This document shows positions 40,883 through 49,553 of a stretch of 64,000 nt of DNA, piece by piece. The notes beneath the pieces are model-generated. The model did no database searches, was not told the DNA's origin, and saw only the letters and a list, made by a program, of their open reading frames with translations. The translations under genes and the position numbers were made by a program. Position 1 is the stretch's first letter. Each line of letters opens with the position of its first letter. Where the stretch lies: assembly GCA_964598025.1 (NCBI GenBank), contig CAZRAU010000007.1, positions 5,490-69,489 on the forward strand. The letters run 5' to 3'. The DNA is from JALGWN01 sp964598025. Lineage in GTDB: Bacteria; Arandabacterota; Arandabacteria; Arandabacterales; Arandabacteraceae.

Positions 40883-41941
40883 ATGAAAGCTATGGTCCTG
40901 CCCGCGCTGGCGGATCTCGGGACAAACCCAACACCCCTGAAGTGCGCGGACCTGCCGCGTCCGGTGCCGGGGAAAACCGACGTCCTGGTCAAAGTCATCG
41001 CCTGCGGCGTCTGTCATACGGAGATCGACGAGATCGAGGGCCGGACACCTCCACCGCGGCTCCCGGTTGTGCCGGGCCACCAGGTGGTCGGCACGGTCGA
41101 GGAGATCGGTAGCGAGGTTACCGCCTATAGACCCGGGGACAGAGTCGGGATCGGCTGGATCTATTCGGCCTGTGGAAGATGCAAGTTCTGCCTGGAAGGC
41201 AGAGAGAATCTCTGTGCGGATTTCCTGGCGACCGGTAGGGATGCGGACGGAGGCTACGCGGAGTTCATGAAAGTCGATGAGAGATTCGCATTTCGCATAC
41301 CCGACACCTTCACCGACCTGGAAGCCGCCCCGCTTCTGTGCGCGGGGGCGATCGGGTACCGATCCTTGAGACTGGCCGAGATCGCAAACGGTGAACCTCT
41401 GGGGCTGACCGGTTTCGGTGCCTCGGCGCACCTGGTGCTCAAGATGGCCCGGCACGAGTATCCGGACACGGAGGTCTATGTCTTTGCCCGCAGCCCGAAG
41501 GAGCGGGATTTCGCCAGGGAACTCGGGGCCGTCTGGGCCGGGGATACCGAAGATGAGCCCCCAAGGAAGCTGCGGTCGATCATAGACACGACGCCGGTCT
41601 GGAAACCGGTGGTCGAGGCCCTGAAGCACATCGAGTCGGGCGGAAGGCTCGTGATAAACGCGATCCGCAAGGAGGATGCGGACAAGGACTGCCTCCTCAA
41701 TCTGGACTATCCGGTCCATCTCTGGTGTGAGAAGGAGATAAAGAGCGTTGCCAATGTAGCCCGGGCCGACATCGGCGATTTCCTTCGGCTGGCTGCTCAG
41801 ATACCGTTGAGGCCGGAGGTGCAGCAATTTTCACTTGAAGATGCGAATACGGCGCTTCTGGAGCTTAAGGAGCGCAAGATACGTGGAGCCAAAGTGCTCC
41901 GCATCCAAGGCGGTGGGTCCGCCCCGCCAAAAAGGGGTTGA
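40883..41941 (+). CDS. Zinc-dependent alcohol dehydrogenase family protein
   Basis: A medium-chain dehydrogenase. Catalytic zinc ligands are in ACGVCHTEID (Cys) and VVPGHQVVGTVEEIG (His). The structural zinc site is complete (CGRCKFCLEGRENLC). The nucleotide-binding loop is GLTGFGASAHLVLKMA near residue 175. It resembles the AdhP/YjgB-like branch that reduces aldehydes. Length 352 is normal. AGGAGG precedes the ATG. It stands alone between its own operator-containing promoter and the rrf2 promoter. Substrate is uncertain. Confidence 0.9.
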   Translation: MKAMVLPALADLGTNPTPLKCADLPRPVPGKTDVLVKVIACGVCHTEIDEIEGRTPPPRLPVVPGHQVVGTVEEIGSEVTAYRPGDRVGIGWIYSACGRCKFCLEGRENLCADFLATGRDADGGYAEFMKVDERFAFRIPDTFTDLEAAPLLCAGAIGYRSLRLAEIANGEPLGLTGFGASAHLVLKMARHEYPDTEVYVFARSPKERDFARELGAVWAGDTEDEPPRKLRSIIDTTPVWKPVVEALKHIESGGRLVINAIRKEDADKDCLLNLDYPVHLWCEKEIKSVANVARADIGDFLRLAAQIPLRPEVQQFSLEDANTALLELKERKIRGAKVLRIQGGGSAPPKRG

Positions 41942-41968
41942 AATCCCCCGGTATTCAGGTGACAATGC

Positions 41969-42022
41969 TTGATTGGGTTCCCGGGGGTCGCTATATTAAA
42001 GGTGAGCGGCGAACTTACCTTT
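41969..42022 (+). promoter_or_regulatory. rrf2-nifS operon promoter and possible operator
   Basis: TTGATT (41969-41974), 17 bases, TATATT (41992-41997). Directly downstream is an inverted repeat AAAGGT (41998-42003)..ACCTTT (42017-42022). This is a plausible autoregulatory site for the Rrf2 protein encoded next. Confidence 0.6.
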
Positions 42023-42035
42023 GGGGTGATGTGCG

Positions 42036-42461
42036 ATGAAGCTGCCGACCAAGATCAGATACGCCGTGAGAGCGGTTGTCGAGCTTACGGACAAGGATGA
42101 GGGAACGCCGATCCCGGTCAAGGACATCTCAAAGGCTCAGGGGATGTCGGCGAAGTATGTCAAACAGCTGATGAACCGCTTGCAGAAGGCAGGGCTGGTC
42201 AGGGGACACCCCGGCATTCACGGCGGTTACACGCTTGCAAAGGAACCCGGAACCATAAGTCTGTACGATATCTATAAGGCACTGGATGTTTCACTCGTAC
42301 TGGTGCCGTGTGTCGGTGCTCACCCGGACTGCGACCGCCTGGAAAAGTGCTGCGCGCGGAAGGTATGGAAGAGGCTCCACGATTCTCTGGAGAATACCCT
42401 CAAGGGTACTTCGGTCAAGGAGCTGGCCAAGTGTGAGCGCGATCTTCGGGACAGCAGGTGA
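42036..42461 (+). CDS. Rrf2/IscR-family transcriptional regulator
   Basis: A winged-helix regulator starting MKLPTKIRYAVRAVVEL, with the DNA-binding helix in DISKAQGMSAKYVKQLMNRL and the wing GHPGIHGGYTLAK. A cysteine cluster in its second half (CVGAHPDC, EKCCARKVW) corresponds to the [2Fe-2S] ligand region of IscR, although the spacing C-x6-C-x5-CC differs. I infer control of the downstream nifS operon by Fe-S status. It is 141 residues, of normal length, and lies four bases before nifS. Confidence 0.88.
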   Translation: MKLPTKIRYAVRAVVELTDKDEGTPIPVKDISKAQGMSAKYVKQLMNRLQKAGLVRGHPGIHGGYTLAKEPGTISLYDIYKALDVSLVLVPCVGAHPDCDRLEKCCARKVWKRLHDSLENTLKGTSVKELAKCERDLRDSR

Positions 42462-42465
42462 GGTC

Positions 42466-43611
42466 ATGATCTACCTCGACCACAGTGCCACCACACCCGT
42501 GGACCCTCGTGTGGCCGAGGCCATGAAGCCCTATCTGACAGAGAGTTTCGGCAACCCTTCCTCCATATACCGGGCCGGCCAGGACGTCAGAATGGCGGTA
42601 GAGCAGGCAAGGGAGACGATTGCCGCTCTGCTTGGGGCGAGACCGAAGGAGATCATCTTCACAAGCGGGGGGACCGAATCCGATAACACGGCGATAAAGG
42701 GGCTGGCCCTCAAACGGGGCAGCGGCCACATAGTCACAAGCGCGATAGAGCATCCTGCGGTGCTCAATGTGGTCAAGTGGCTGGAGAAGAACGGATTCAC
42801 GGCCACTTACGTCCCGGTGGGCAGCGATGGGGTGGTCGATCCCGGGGAGGTCCGAAAGGCCTTAAAGCCCGATACCGTGATCATCTCGGTCATGCATGCC
42901 AACAATGAAGTCGGCACCATCCAACCTATCGAGGAAATCGCTTCCATAGCCAAGGAAGCCCGGATCCCGTTCCATACCGATGCGGTCCAGACGGCGGGGA
43001 AGTTGCCCCTGGATGTCGGCGGGATGGGCATAGATCTGCTTTCGCTCTCGGCACACAAGTTCTACGGGCCGAAGGGCATAGGCGTGCTCTATGCCGGACA
43101 GGGCATACGCTTCGAACCCTGTGTTCACGGCGGCCATCAGGAATGGGGCAAGCGCGGAGGCACTGAGAACGTGCCCGGCATAGTGGGACTGGGGAAGGCG
43201 GCGGAAATTGCGATGGGCGAGATGCAGGCGGATGAGCTTCGCGTCAGGGCCCTTCGGGACAAGCTTGAAGCCGGGCTTGCGGATAGAATAAGCGATATTG
43301 ACTTCAACGGGCACCGGGAAAAGCGGCTGGGCGGTGTGGCCAACGTCTGTATCAGATATGTAGAGGGAGAAGCGATGCTGCTCAGGCTGGACTATCATGG
43401 GATAGCGGCATCCTCCGGCTCCGCGTGCACATCGGGGTCCCTGGAGCCTTCCCATGTGCTCCTCGCCATAGGAATACCGGCGGAGATCGCCCATAGCAGC
43501 CTGAGGTTCAGTCTGGGCAAGGGGAATTCGCAGGAGGACATCGACAAGGTGCTGGAAGTCCTGCCTCCCATCGTGGAGAAACTGCGATCCATGTCGGCTT
43601 TCCCCAGATAG
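42466..43611 (+). CDS. nifS: Cysteine desulfurase NifS/IscS
   Basis: Sulfur donor for Fe-S clusters and tRNA thiolation. The start YLDHSATTPVDPRV, TSGGTESDNTAIKG, HANNEVGTIQPIEE, the PLP lysine in LSAHKFYGPKGIGV near residue 203, and the active Cys in SSGSACTSGSLEPSH near residue 325 are all present. The C-terminal LRFSLGKGNSQEDID matches group I enzymes. The ATG at 42466 is used; longer upstream frames only overlap rrf2. It is followed by nadA, thiF-like and mnmA, all sulfur or Fe-S clients. Confidence 0.95.
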   Translation: MIYLDHSATTPVDPRVAEAMKPYLTESFGNPSSIYRAGQDVRMAVEQARETIAALLGARPKEIIFTSGGTESDNTAIKGLALKRGSGHIVTSAIEHPAVLNVVKWLEKNGFTATYVPVGSDGVVDPGEVRKALKPDTVIISVMHANNEVGTIQPIEEIASIAKEARIPFHTDAVQTAGKLPLDVGGMGIDLLSLSAHKFYGPKGIGVLYAGQGIRFEPCVHGGHQEWGKRGGTENVPGIVGLGKAAEIAMGEMQADELRVRALRDKLEAGLADRISDIDFNGHREKRLGGVANVCIRYVEGEAMLLRLDYHGIAASSGSACTSGSLEPSHVLLAIGIPAEIAHSSLRFSLGKGNSQEDIDKVLEVLPPIVEKLRSMSAFPR

Positions 43612-43627
43612 GCATTTCCGGAGACTC

Positions 43628-44539
43628 ATGATCCGAACGGGACTGCATGAGAAGGTGCTGGAGCTCAAGCGCAAGAAGAATGCGCTCGTGCTCGTTCACA
43701 ACTATCAGATGAGTGAGATTCAAGTGATCGCCGACCACATAGGCGATTCGCTGGGGCTTGCCAGGATTGCGATGCAGGCCGAGAGGAACCTCATAGTGTT
43801 CTGTGGCGTGAGGTTCATGGCGGAGACAGCGAAGATCCTCAATCCCGATGCCAGGGTCTTGATCCCCAGGGAGGACGCCACGTGTCCCATGGCCGACATG
43901 ATCGAACCGGCCGACATCAGACGTCTGAGGGAGGAGTACCCGGGCGTGCAGGTTTGCTCCTACGTCAATACCAATGCGGATGTCAAGGCTGACACCGATG
44001 TCTGCTGCACGTCGGCCAATGCGGTTGAGGTTGTGCAAGGGCTCAAGGCGGAAAGGGTCGTCTTCACGCCCGATCGGAATCTGGCGTCCTACGTGGGAAG
44101 GCATGTCAATACGGAGATCATTCCATTCGACGGTTATTGCTATGTTCACATGAAGTTCAGCGCGGAGGACATCAGGGATTCCAAGTCCGCCCATCCGAAG
44201 GCTGTTGTGCTTGTGCATCCGGAGTGCAGGCCCGAGGTGATCGATGAGGCCGATGAGGTGCTCTCCACCAGTGGTATGTTGAGGTATGCAAAGGAATCAC
44301 CTGCCAAGGAGTTCATTATCGCGACCGAGGAGGGGCTGATAGAGAGATTGACCCGTGAGATGCCCGACAAGGCTTTTTACAGCGCAGGCAAGGCCCGGTT
44401 CTGCTTCAACATGAAGAAGATCCGCTTGAATGATGTCTACCGTTCTCTGGACGAAGAAATCTACGAAGTACACGTGCCTCCCGAGATCATGAAGAAGGCC
44501 CGGATATCGCTGGAGCGGATGGTTTCCGTCGGCAAGTAG
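43628..44539 (+). CDS. nadA: Quinolinate synthase
   Basis: A [4Fe-4S] enzyme of NAD biosynthesis that condenses iminoaspartate with dihydroxyacetone phosphate. Family marks are LVHNYQMSEIQVIADHIGDS, the first cluster Cys in REDATCPMADMI near residue 87, VHPECRPEVIDEAD with the second, and FCFNMKKI with the third. Length 303 is standard. It overlaps no neighbour but sits 16 bases after nifS, a pairing also seen in other bacteria where NifS matures NadA. NadB and NadC are not in the window. Confidence 0.94.
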   Translation: MIRTGLHEKVLELKRKKNALVLVHNYQMSEIQVIADHIGDSLGLARIAMQAERNLIVFCGVRFMAETAKILNPDARVLIPREDATCPMADMIEPADIRRLREEYPGVQVCSYVNTNADVKADTDVCCTSANAVEVVQGLKAERVVFTPDRNLASYVGRHVNTEIIPFDGYCYVHMKFSAEDIRDSKSAHPKAVVLVHPECRPEVIDEADEVLSTSGMLRYAKESPAKEFIIATEEGLIERLTREMPDKAFYSAGKARFCFNMKKIRLNDVYRSLDEEIYEVHVPPEIMKKARISLERMVSVGK

Positions 44540-44553
44540 GGGGAACCAGCGTC

Positions 44554-45555
44554 TTGGACAGATACGCCAGACAAACCATCCTTCCCTGGTTCGGGGCCGA
44601 AGGCGAGAAGAAGCTTCGGAAGAGCTCCGTTCTGGTAATAGGCTGCGGCGGCACAGGATGTGCCTGCAGTTCTTTCCTCGTGAGAGCAGGACTGGGCAAG
44701 ATCCTGCTCGTCGACGGCGACATAGTAAGTCTTACCGATCTTCATCGTCAGGTTCTTTATCAGGAGGCCGATCTCGGTCGGCTCTCCATGAAAGTCCACA
44801 GCGCGAGGGACGCTCTTTCCAGGGCGAATCATGAGACTGAAATAGAAGCAATCCCCGCGGAATTCAGCCCGGAGAACGCCGGAGCATTGGCCGGGCGGGT
44901 GGACCTTGTTGTGGATTGCTCGGACAACTTCGAGACCCGGATGCTTATCAACGATGCCTGTCTGAGATACTCGACACCTTGGGTACACGGCGCGTGCACG
45001 GGGACCTCGGGGATAGTCATACCCTTCCCCGGGGGGAGCAAGGCCTGTTACAGGTGCGTTGTCGACCACATACCGGGCGGGGCCGCTTCGCAGGGCGCGG
45101 CTGCCGGCATACTCGGCCCGGTGGCCGGAATGACGGGGGCGCTCGAGGCCGCCGAAGCCATGAAGATGTTGGTCGCTCCATGGGAGGTCCACGCTCGAAT
45201 CATCCATTTCGACTCGCTGTCCTGCACATATGAGACGATCAAGATCAGGCGCAGGGAGAAGTGCCCGGCATGTGTGGGCGGGAGGTACGATTTTCTCGAG
45301 GGCGGTCTTGACCGGCGGGCCTTCATGGACTCGGAAAGCGGGACCGCCCATATCCGTCTCTCCGGACCCCTCGATCTCGAAGCGATCCGGAACAGGCTTG
45401 CCGCGACGGCAACGGTTGAAGATCAGGGGCAGGCATTGCTGATCGTGACTCGTGAAGCCGAGTTCATGCTGCTTGCGGACGGCACTGCCGTCGTCAGGGG
45501 TGTGGGCGATCCGGAGCGGGCGAGATGCCTGCTCGACACGCTGCTCGAGGGTTGA
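44554..45555 (+). CDS. MoeB/ThiF-family adenylyltransferase (E1-like)
   Basis: Activates the C-terminus of a ubiquitin-like sulfur carrier with ATP. It begins RYARQTILPWFGAEGEKKL, with the nucleotide loop VLVIGCGGTGCACSSFL, DGDIVSLTDLHRQVLY, the DCSDNFETRMLIND segment and zinc Cys pairs (CYRC and CPAC). The last ~70 residues form an extra small domain found in some archaeal and bacterial relatives. The start is a TTG with a weak GGGGA site. No ThiS, MoaD or similar carrier lies nearby, so its partner is unknown. NifS could supply the sulfur. Confidence 0.87.
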   Translation: MDRYARQTILPWFGAEGEKKLRKSSVLVIGCGGTGCACSSFLVRAGLGKILLVDGDIVSLTDLHRQVLYQEADLGRLSMKVHSARDALSRANHETEIEAIPAEFSPENAGALAGRVDLVVDCSDNFETRMLINDACLRYSTPWVHGACTGTSGIVIPFPGGSKACYRCVVDHIPGGAASQGAAAGILGPVAGMTGALEAAEAMKMLVAPWEVHARIIHFDSLSCTYETIKIRRREKCPACVGGRYDFLEGGLDRRAFMDSESGTAHIRLSGPLDLEAIRNRLAATATVEDQGQALLIVTREAEFMLLADGTAVVRGVGDPERARCLLDTLLEG

Positions 45556-45561
45556 TGTCAT

Positions 45562-46584
45562 ATGGCAAGGGTCGCCGTGCTGATGAGCGGAGGTGTCGAC
45601 TCGGCCGGTGCCGCATTGCTTCTGAAGATGCAGGGCCACAAGGTCGAGGGTATCAGCGCCCGGTTCTGGGAAGATGCGGGAACCGCCGCTGATGGTATTG
45701 CCGGTGCCCGCGAAACCTGTCGGGTGCTCGGAGTACCTCACACGGTTGTCGACCTGCGTTCTGAATTCCGGCGGGATGTGCTCGGGCGGTTCATCTCCGG
45801 TTACCTCGAGGGGAAGACTCCGAACCCCTGTGCATGCTGTAACCGTGAAATCAAGTTGGGCCGGCTTGCGGTTTGGGTCAAGGAGCAGGGCTTCGAGTTT
45901 GCCGCCACCGGCCATTACGCGCGAATCGGCGAAATCGCGGGCCGCACGACCCTATGTGAACCGGTCGACAAGCTTAAGTCACAGGTCTACTTCCTGTCTC
46001 TGGTCAAGCCTGAGATACTGGGATTCCTCATGCTGCCTCTCGGGGACTACCACAAGAAGGACGTGAGGCGGCTGCTCGAGGATGCCGGCGTACCGGCAGC
46101 GGCCAGGGATAGTCAGGACCTCTGCTTCGTCGCCGGGGGCAGGTATCATGATTTCCTGTGCCTGGAAGGGCATGTCCCCAGCCGGGGCGACGTCGTGGAT
46201 AGCGATGGCAATATCGTCGGAACGCACAAAGGCCATGCGGCGTATACCCTGGGACAGAGGTTCGGCCTGCGAGGTAAGCGATACTACGTAGTCGACAAAT
46301 GCCCCGAGACAAACACCATAGTGATCGGAGAGAGGGATAGGGCGCTCAGATCCGAGATCACTGCGGCCGGGATCAATCAGTTTCTCCCTCTCCCCACCCA
46401 GGGTTCGCGCACGCTCAGCGTCAGGTACCGTTACAACTCCCGCCCGGTGGGGGCCAGGATTACCGACGCCGGAGAGGACCGGATCACCGTGATAACCGAT
46501 GAGCCTTGCTTTGCCCCGGCCCCGGGGCAGGTCCTGGCCGGCTACATACATGGCTGCCTGGTTTTCGGCGGGATCATCCAGTAG
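45562..46584 (+). CDS. mnmA: tRNA-specific 2-thiouridylase
   Basis: Thiolates U34 of Lys, Glu and Gln tRNAs using sulfur from the desulfurase. It has the PP-loop VLMSGGVDSAGAALLL, the CNREIKLG segment with the first active Cys (NPCACCN), AATGHYAR, KSQVYFLSLV, and the second Cys in RDSQDLCFVAGG. The C-terminal barrel ends CLVFGGIIQ, typically LGGGII in homologs. Length 340 is near normal. It directly follows the E1-like gene. Presence after nifS fits a dedicated sulfur relay. Confidence 0.93.
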   Translation: MARVAVLMSGGVDSAGAALLLKMQGHKVEGISARFWEDAGTAADGIAGARETCRVLGVPHTVVDLRSEFRRDVLGRFISGYLEGKTPNPCACCNREIKLGRLAVWVKEQGFEFAATGHYARIGEIAGRTTLCEPVDKLKSQVYFLSLVKPEILGFLMLPLGDYHKKDVRRLLEDAGVPAAARDSQDLCFVAGGRYHDFLCLEGHVPSRGDVVDSDGNIVGTHKGHAAYTLGQRFGLRGKRYYVVDKCPETNTIVIGERDRALRSEITAAGINQFLPLPTQGSRTLSVRYRYNSRPVGARITDAGEDRITVITDEPCFAPAPGQVLAGYIHGCLVFGGIIQ

Positions 46585-46667
46585 GGGGTCGGACCGAAAC
46601 ATTTCAAGTTCGGGGCGGCCGGTGACGATCATTTGACGAAGGCGAACCTGGAAAGGAGCACGTAGAA

Positions 46668-47108
46668 GTGCCCGAAATCAACAAAGTAGCTTTACGCTTC
46701 AAGGACGGCAGAGTGCTGAAGGGCAGTACACACGACTTCATGCCTGGAAAACCGCACTTCCACCTGGAAACCGATGAGGTGTCACACACGGCCGACGTCA
46801 GAATGGAGGACCTCAAGGCGGTATTCTTCGTGAAGAATTTCGAGGGACGTCCTGAGTATTCGGAAGTGAGGATTTTCCCGGAAAGGCTCCCTACCTCCAA
46901 GGGGCGTAAGATAGCGGTGCTTTTTACAGACGGCGAGCTATTGACCGGATTCACGCTGGCCTATGATCCAAAAAGGCCTGGTTTCTTCATGCTGCCGACC
47001 GACGAGATGTCCAACAACGAACGGATCTATGTTGTGGCATCGGCCGTTAAAGAGGTGGGTTTCGGCCAGCGGGCCGATCAGCTCATAAGTGAAGTGATGT
47101 CGGGCTAG
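46668..47108 (+). CDS. Conserved hypothetical protein (146 residues)
   Basis: A soluble beta-rich protein with two related halves: FKDGRVLKGSTHDFMPGKPH near the start and FTDGELLTGFTLAYDPKRPG in the second half, followed by GFFMLPTDEMSNNERIYVVA. The family occurs in several phyla without an assigned role; a PilZ-like or SH3-like barrel is a guess. GTG start with AAAGGAG upstream. It is last on the nifS strand, 83 bases after mnmA. Confidence 0.65.
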   Translation: MPEINKVALRFKDGRVLKGSTHDFMPGKPHFHLETDEVSHTADVRMEDLKAVFFVKNFEGRPEYSEVRIFPERLPTSKGRKIAVLFTDGELLTGFTLAYDPKRPGFFMLPTDEMSNNERIYVVASAVKEVGFGQRADQLISEVMSG

Positions 47109-47132
47109 CCCGGTCACTCACCGGCCGGAGGT

Positions 47133-48104
47133 TCATGAATTGCCCGGGCTGGAACTTCCGGCGGATTTCCCACGCATCCTCGGCCTCCGGTGGAGAAGAG
47201 CCAGCCCCAGCAGTGTCACCGGTATCACCAGCGCCGCCTGAAACACGGTGGCGACCGCCAGGCTCGAAGATCTATCCGCTCCATAGGCCGATAGAGTCAC
47301 CAAGAAGGCCACCTGGAACACCCCGATATTGGCCGGAGTCAGAGGGAATACGGACATCGCGTTGACCGCGAAGACAGCCATCACCAAGCCTCCCAGAGGA
47401 AGCCTTACGCCGACCGCGCGAGCTGCCAGCATGGCGACCACGAACTGCACGATCCATGACAGGACCGAAAGCGCTGTACTATGAATGAAGGCGCAGCTTG
47501 TCAATGAGGCGTACCCCCTCGACAGCGGTTCCAACTTGTGAGCGATCCTGTGCTGAAGGTCGCTGGCGAATTTCTCCCTGGGTTGATCTCTCACACTTCT
47601 CCCAAGCCAGGCGACCAGCGGTATGGAAATCACCAGGGCAATCGATGTCAGTACGAATCCATAGGTGCTGCCGGATATGCCCGACGGAGGCCGGAAAACC
47701 CCGTTGGCCAGAAGGAGCAGCAGACCGAAGGAGATCGCATCGAAACTCTTGTCCAGCAATACCGTGGAAACCGATTCCCGCTTGCCTATCCGGCACTGGT
47801 CCGCCATCGAATAAGATCGGAATGCCTCACCCACCCTGAAGGGAATGACGGAGTTGATGGCAATGCCGACGGTCAGCAGATTGAAGGTATCCTTAAACGG
47901 TACACGCTTGAATACCGAAACCAGGACCTGCCATCTTCTGGCCCTCAAGGCGATGGTGGCGAAGTTCACGAGACACGCCAGTCCGAGATACACTGGGTCG
48001 GTAGCCCGAAGATGCGGCAGCACCTTTGTCGGTGGTACCGCCTCGAGCAGGCCGATTATCACTGCCGCCGATATAACGATCCCTATGATGGTCTTTATCT
48101 TCAT
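47133..48104 (-). CDS. UPF0104/AglD-like flippase-type membrane protein
   Basis: A polytopic membrane protein of the lysylphosphatidylglycerol synthase TM-region family. About eight helices are visible (IIGIVISAAVIIGLLEAVPP, LGLACLVNFATIALRARRW, GFVLTSIALVISIPLVAWLG, LSWIVQFVVAMLAARAVGV). Conserved signatures are VGIAINSVIPFRVGEAFRSY and the Pro-rich MSVFPLTPANIGVFQVAFL. Relatives lack the synthase domain and are suspected lipid or glycan transporters. The ATG at 48104 is chosen because the promoter lies just upstream of it; the longer frame would start inside the promoter. Confidence 0.82.
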   Translation of the reverse strand: MKIKTIIGIVISAAVIIGLLEAVPPTKVLPHLRATDPVYLGLACLVNFATIALRARRWQVLVSVFKRVPFKDTFNLLTVGIAINSVIPFRVGEAFRSYSMADQCRIGKRESVSTVLLDKSFDAISFGLLLLLANGVFRPPSGISGSTYGFVLTSIALVISIPLVAWLGRSVRDQPREKFASDLQHRIAHKLEPLSRGYASLTSCAFIHSTALSVLSWIVQFVVAMLAARAVGVRLPLGGLVMAVFAVNAMSVFPLTPANIGVFQVAFLVTLSAYGADRSSSLAVATVFQAALVIPVTLLGLALLHRRPRMRGKSAGSSSPGNS

Positions 48105-48116
48105 GAGCCTGTGACT

Positions 48117-48145
48117 AATATATAGGGGCATCTCGAGGCAGTCAA
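48117..48145 (-). promoter_or_regulatory. Sigma-70 promoter of the flippase-like gene
   Basis: Minus-strand TTGACT (48140-48145), 17 bases, TATATT (48117-48122), ending 12 bases before the ATG. Confidence 0.65.
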
Positions 48146-48308
48146 CGCGGTATCGGAAGCCCTTCGAAGAACGAGCAACCGGCTTCATCTGAACCGTCAC
48201 TTAAGTCTTGTCTTATGATCGAGGAGCGGTAATACTGTGGATGACCGTCAAGGTGCCGGTGCGTCGTCACCTGCGCTACGGAACCGGTCGACCGGCAAGG
48301 AGATACAG

Positions 48309-49397
48309 ATGGCCAAGAGAATCGCAGTGCTGACAGCGGGCGGTGACTGCCCCGGTATAAACGCGGTCATCAGGGCTGTTGTGAAGACAGCGGTAAACGA
48401 TTACGGAATGGACGTAGTGGGGATCGAAGACGGCTTTCTGGGTCTCATCGAAAGACGGTGGCACGATCTTACGTACGATCACGTTTCCGGGATCCTCACT
48501 CTCGGCGGCACGATACTCGGCACGTCCAACAAGGCCAATCCTTTCAGGTTCCAGACCGGCGAGAAAGCCGGCACAACCGAGTTCTCAGATGTTTCCGATG
48601 AGGTCATTCGGAATTTCGACCGGACTTGCGCCGATACGCTGGTCGCAATAGGCGGGGACGGGACGCTCCACATATGCAAGGGGCTTTCCGAAAAGGGAGT
48701 CCCCGTGATCGGCATACCCAAGACCATTGACAATGATGTTGAATGCACCGACTTGACCTTTGGATTTGATTCCGGTGCGTCGACGGCGACGGAGGCGGTC
48801 GACAAGATCCATAGCACGGCCCAATCCCACCACAGGGTCATGCTGATTGAGGTGATGGGAAGGTACGTAGGCTGGTTGGCCCTCTACTCGGGAATCGGTG
48901 GCGGAGGCGACATAATCCTGATCCCGGAGATCCCCTTCGACTTGGAGGTGATCTGCCGGAGGGTGGTCGAGCGGAGCAAGAAGGGGCGGCGGTTCAGCAT
49001 AGTGGTTGTCGCCGAGGGGGCCAAGGAGGCCGGTGGCGAGGCGGTGGTGAAGAAGGTAGTGCGAGAGAGCACGGACCCCGTGAGGTTGGGAGGGATTGCC
49101 GATTTCATAGCGGGCAAGATAGAGGGACGCACCGGTCTGGAGACCAGGGTGACGGTGCTCGGCCACTTACAAAGGGGCGGGACACCCACTATGTTCGATA
49201 GGGTGCTGGCGACGCGTTTCGGGAGCAAAGCTGCGGAGCTGGCCGAACAGGGTGGACATGGGGTGATGGTCGCACTCAGATGCCAGGACATTGTCACCGT
49301 TCCGATTGCGGATGCGATTGCGAAGCTCAAGACTGTGCCCTCCGACCACGATCTTGTCAAATGTGCGTTGTCGGTCGGGACGAGTTTCGGGATTTGA
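48309..49397 (+). CDS. pfkA: 6-phosphofructokinase
   Basis: Phosphorylates fructose 6-phosphate in glycolysis. It has LTAGGDCPGINAVIRAVV, AIGGDGTLHICKGL, the catalytic region GIPKTIDNDVECTD, EVMGRYVGWLALYSGI, VVAEGAKEAGG and VLGHLQRGGTPTMFDRVLA. The phosphoryl-donor site reads GGDGT, with Gly as in ATP enzymes, but PKTIDND has Lys as in many PPi-dependent enzymes. This mix occurs in group III enzymes, so donor preference is open. The ATG at 48309 with AAGGAG is used instead of a GTG 24 codons earlier. Confidence 0.93.
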   Translation: MAKRIAVLTAGGDCPGINAVIRAVVKTAVNDYGMDVVGIEDGFLGLIERRWHDLTYDHVSGILTLGGTILGTSNKANPFRFQTGEKAGTTEFSDVSDEVIRNFDRTCADTLVAIGGDGTLHICKGLSEKGVPVIGIPKTIDNDVECTDLTFGFDSGASTATEAVDKIHSTAQSHHRVMLIEVMGRYVGWLALYSGIGGGGDIILIPEIPFDLEVICRRVVERSKKGRRFSIVVVAEGAKEAGGEAVVKKVVRESTDPVRLGGIADFIAGKIEGRTGLETRVTVLGHLQRGGTPTMFDRVLATRFGSKAAELAEQGGHGVMVALRCQDIVTVPIADAIAKLKTVPSDHDLVKCALSVGTSFGI

Positions 49398-49553
49398 AGC
49401 AGTCGGCCGCCGGGTCCGGTCATCCGGACGGGCGGACGCCGGACCACGGCCGATTTTGCTTTATTTGCCACAAGCCCGCAGTATATTCCCCGAACAAAAG
49501 AGAACCGCATATGCCTGATAACGCTTCCCGGAACGGCGAAAGGAGGTCCAATC

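Noticed and set aside
42286..42465. N-terminal extension of NifS
   Set aside because: This part only overlaps the rrf2 gene in another frame. The family start IYLDHSATTP is at 42466.
44461..45915. 484-codon minus-strand ORF
   Set aside because: Antisense to the E1-like gene and parts of nadA and mnmA. Composition is Arg/His/Pro-rich, as expected of a shadow frame.
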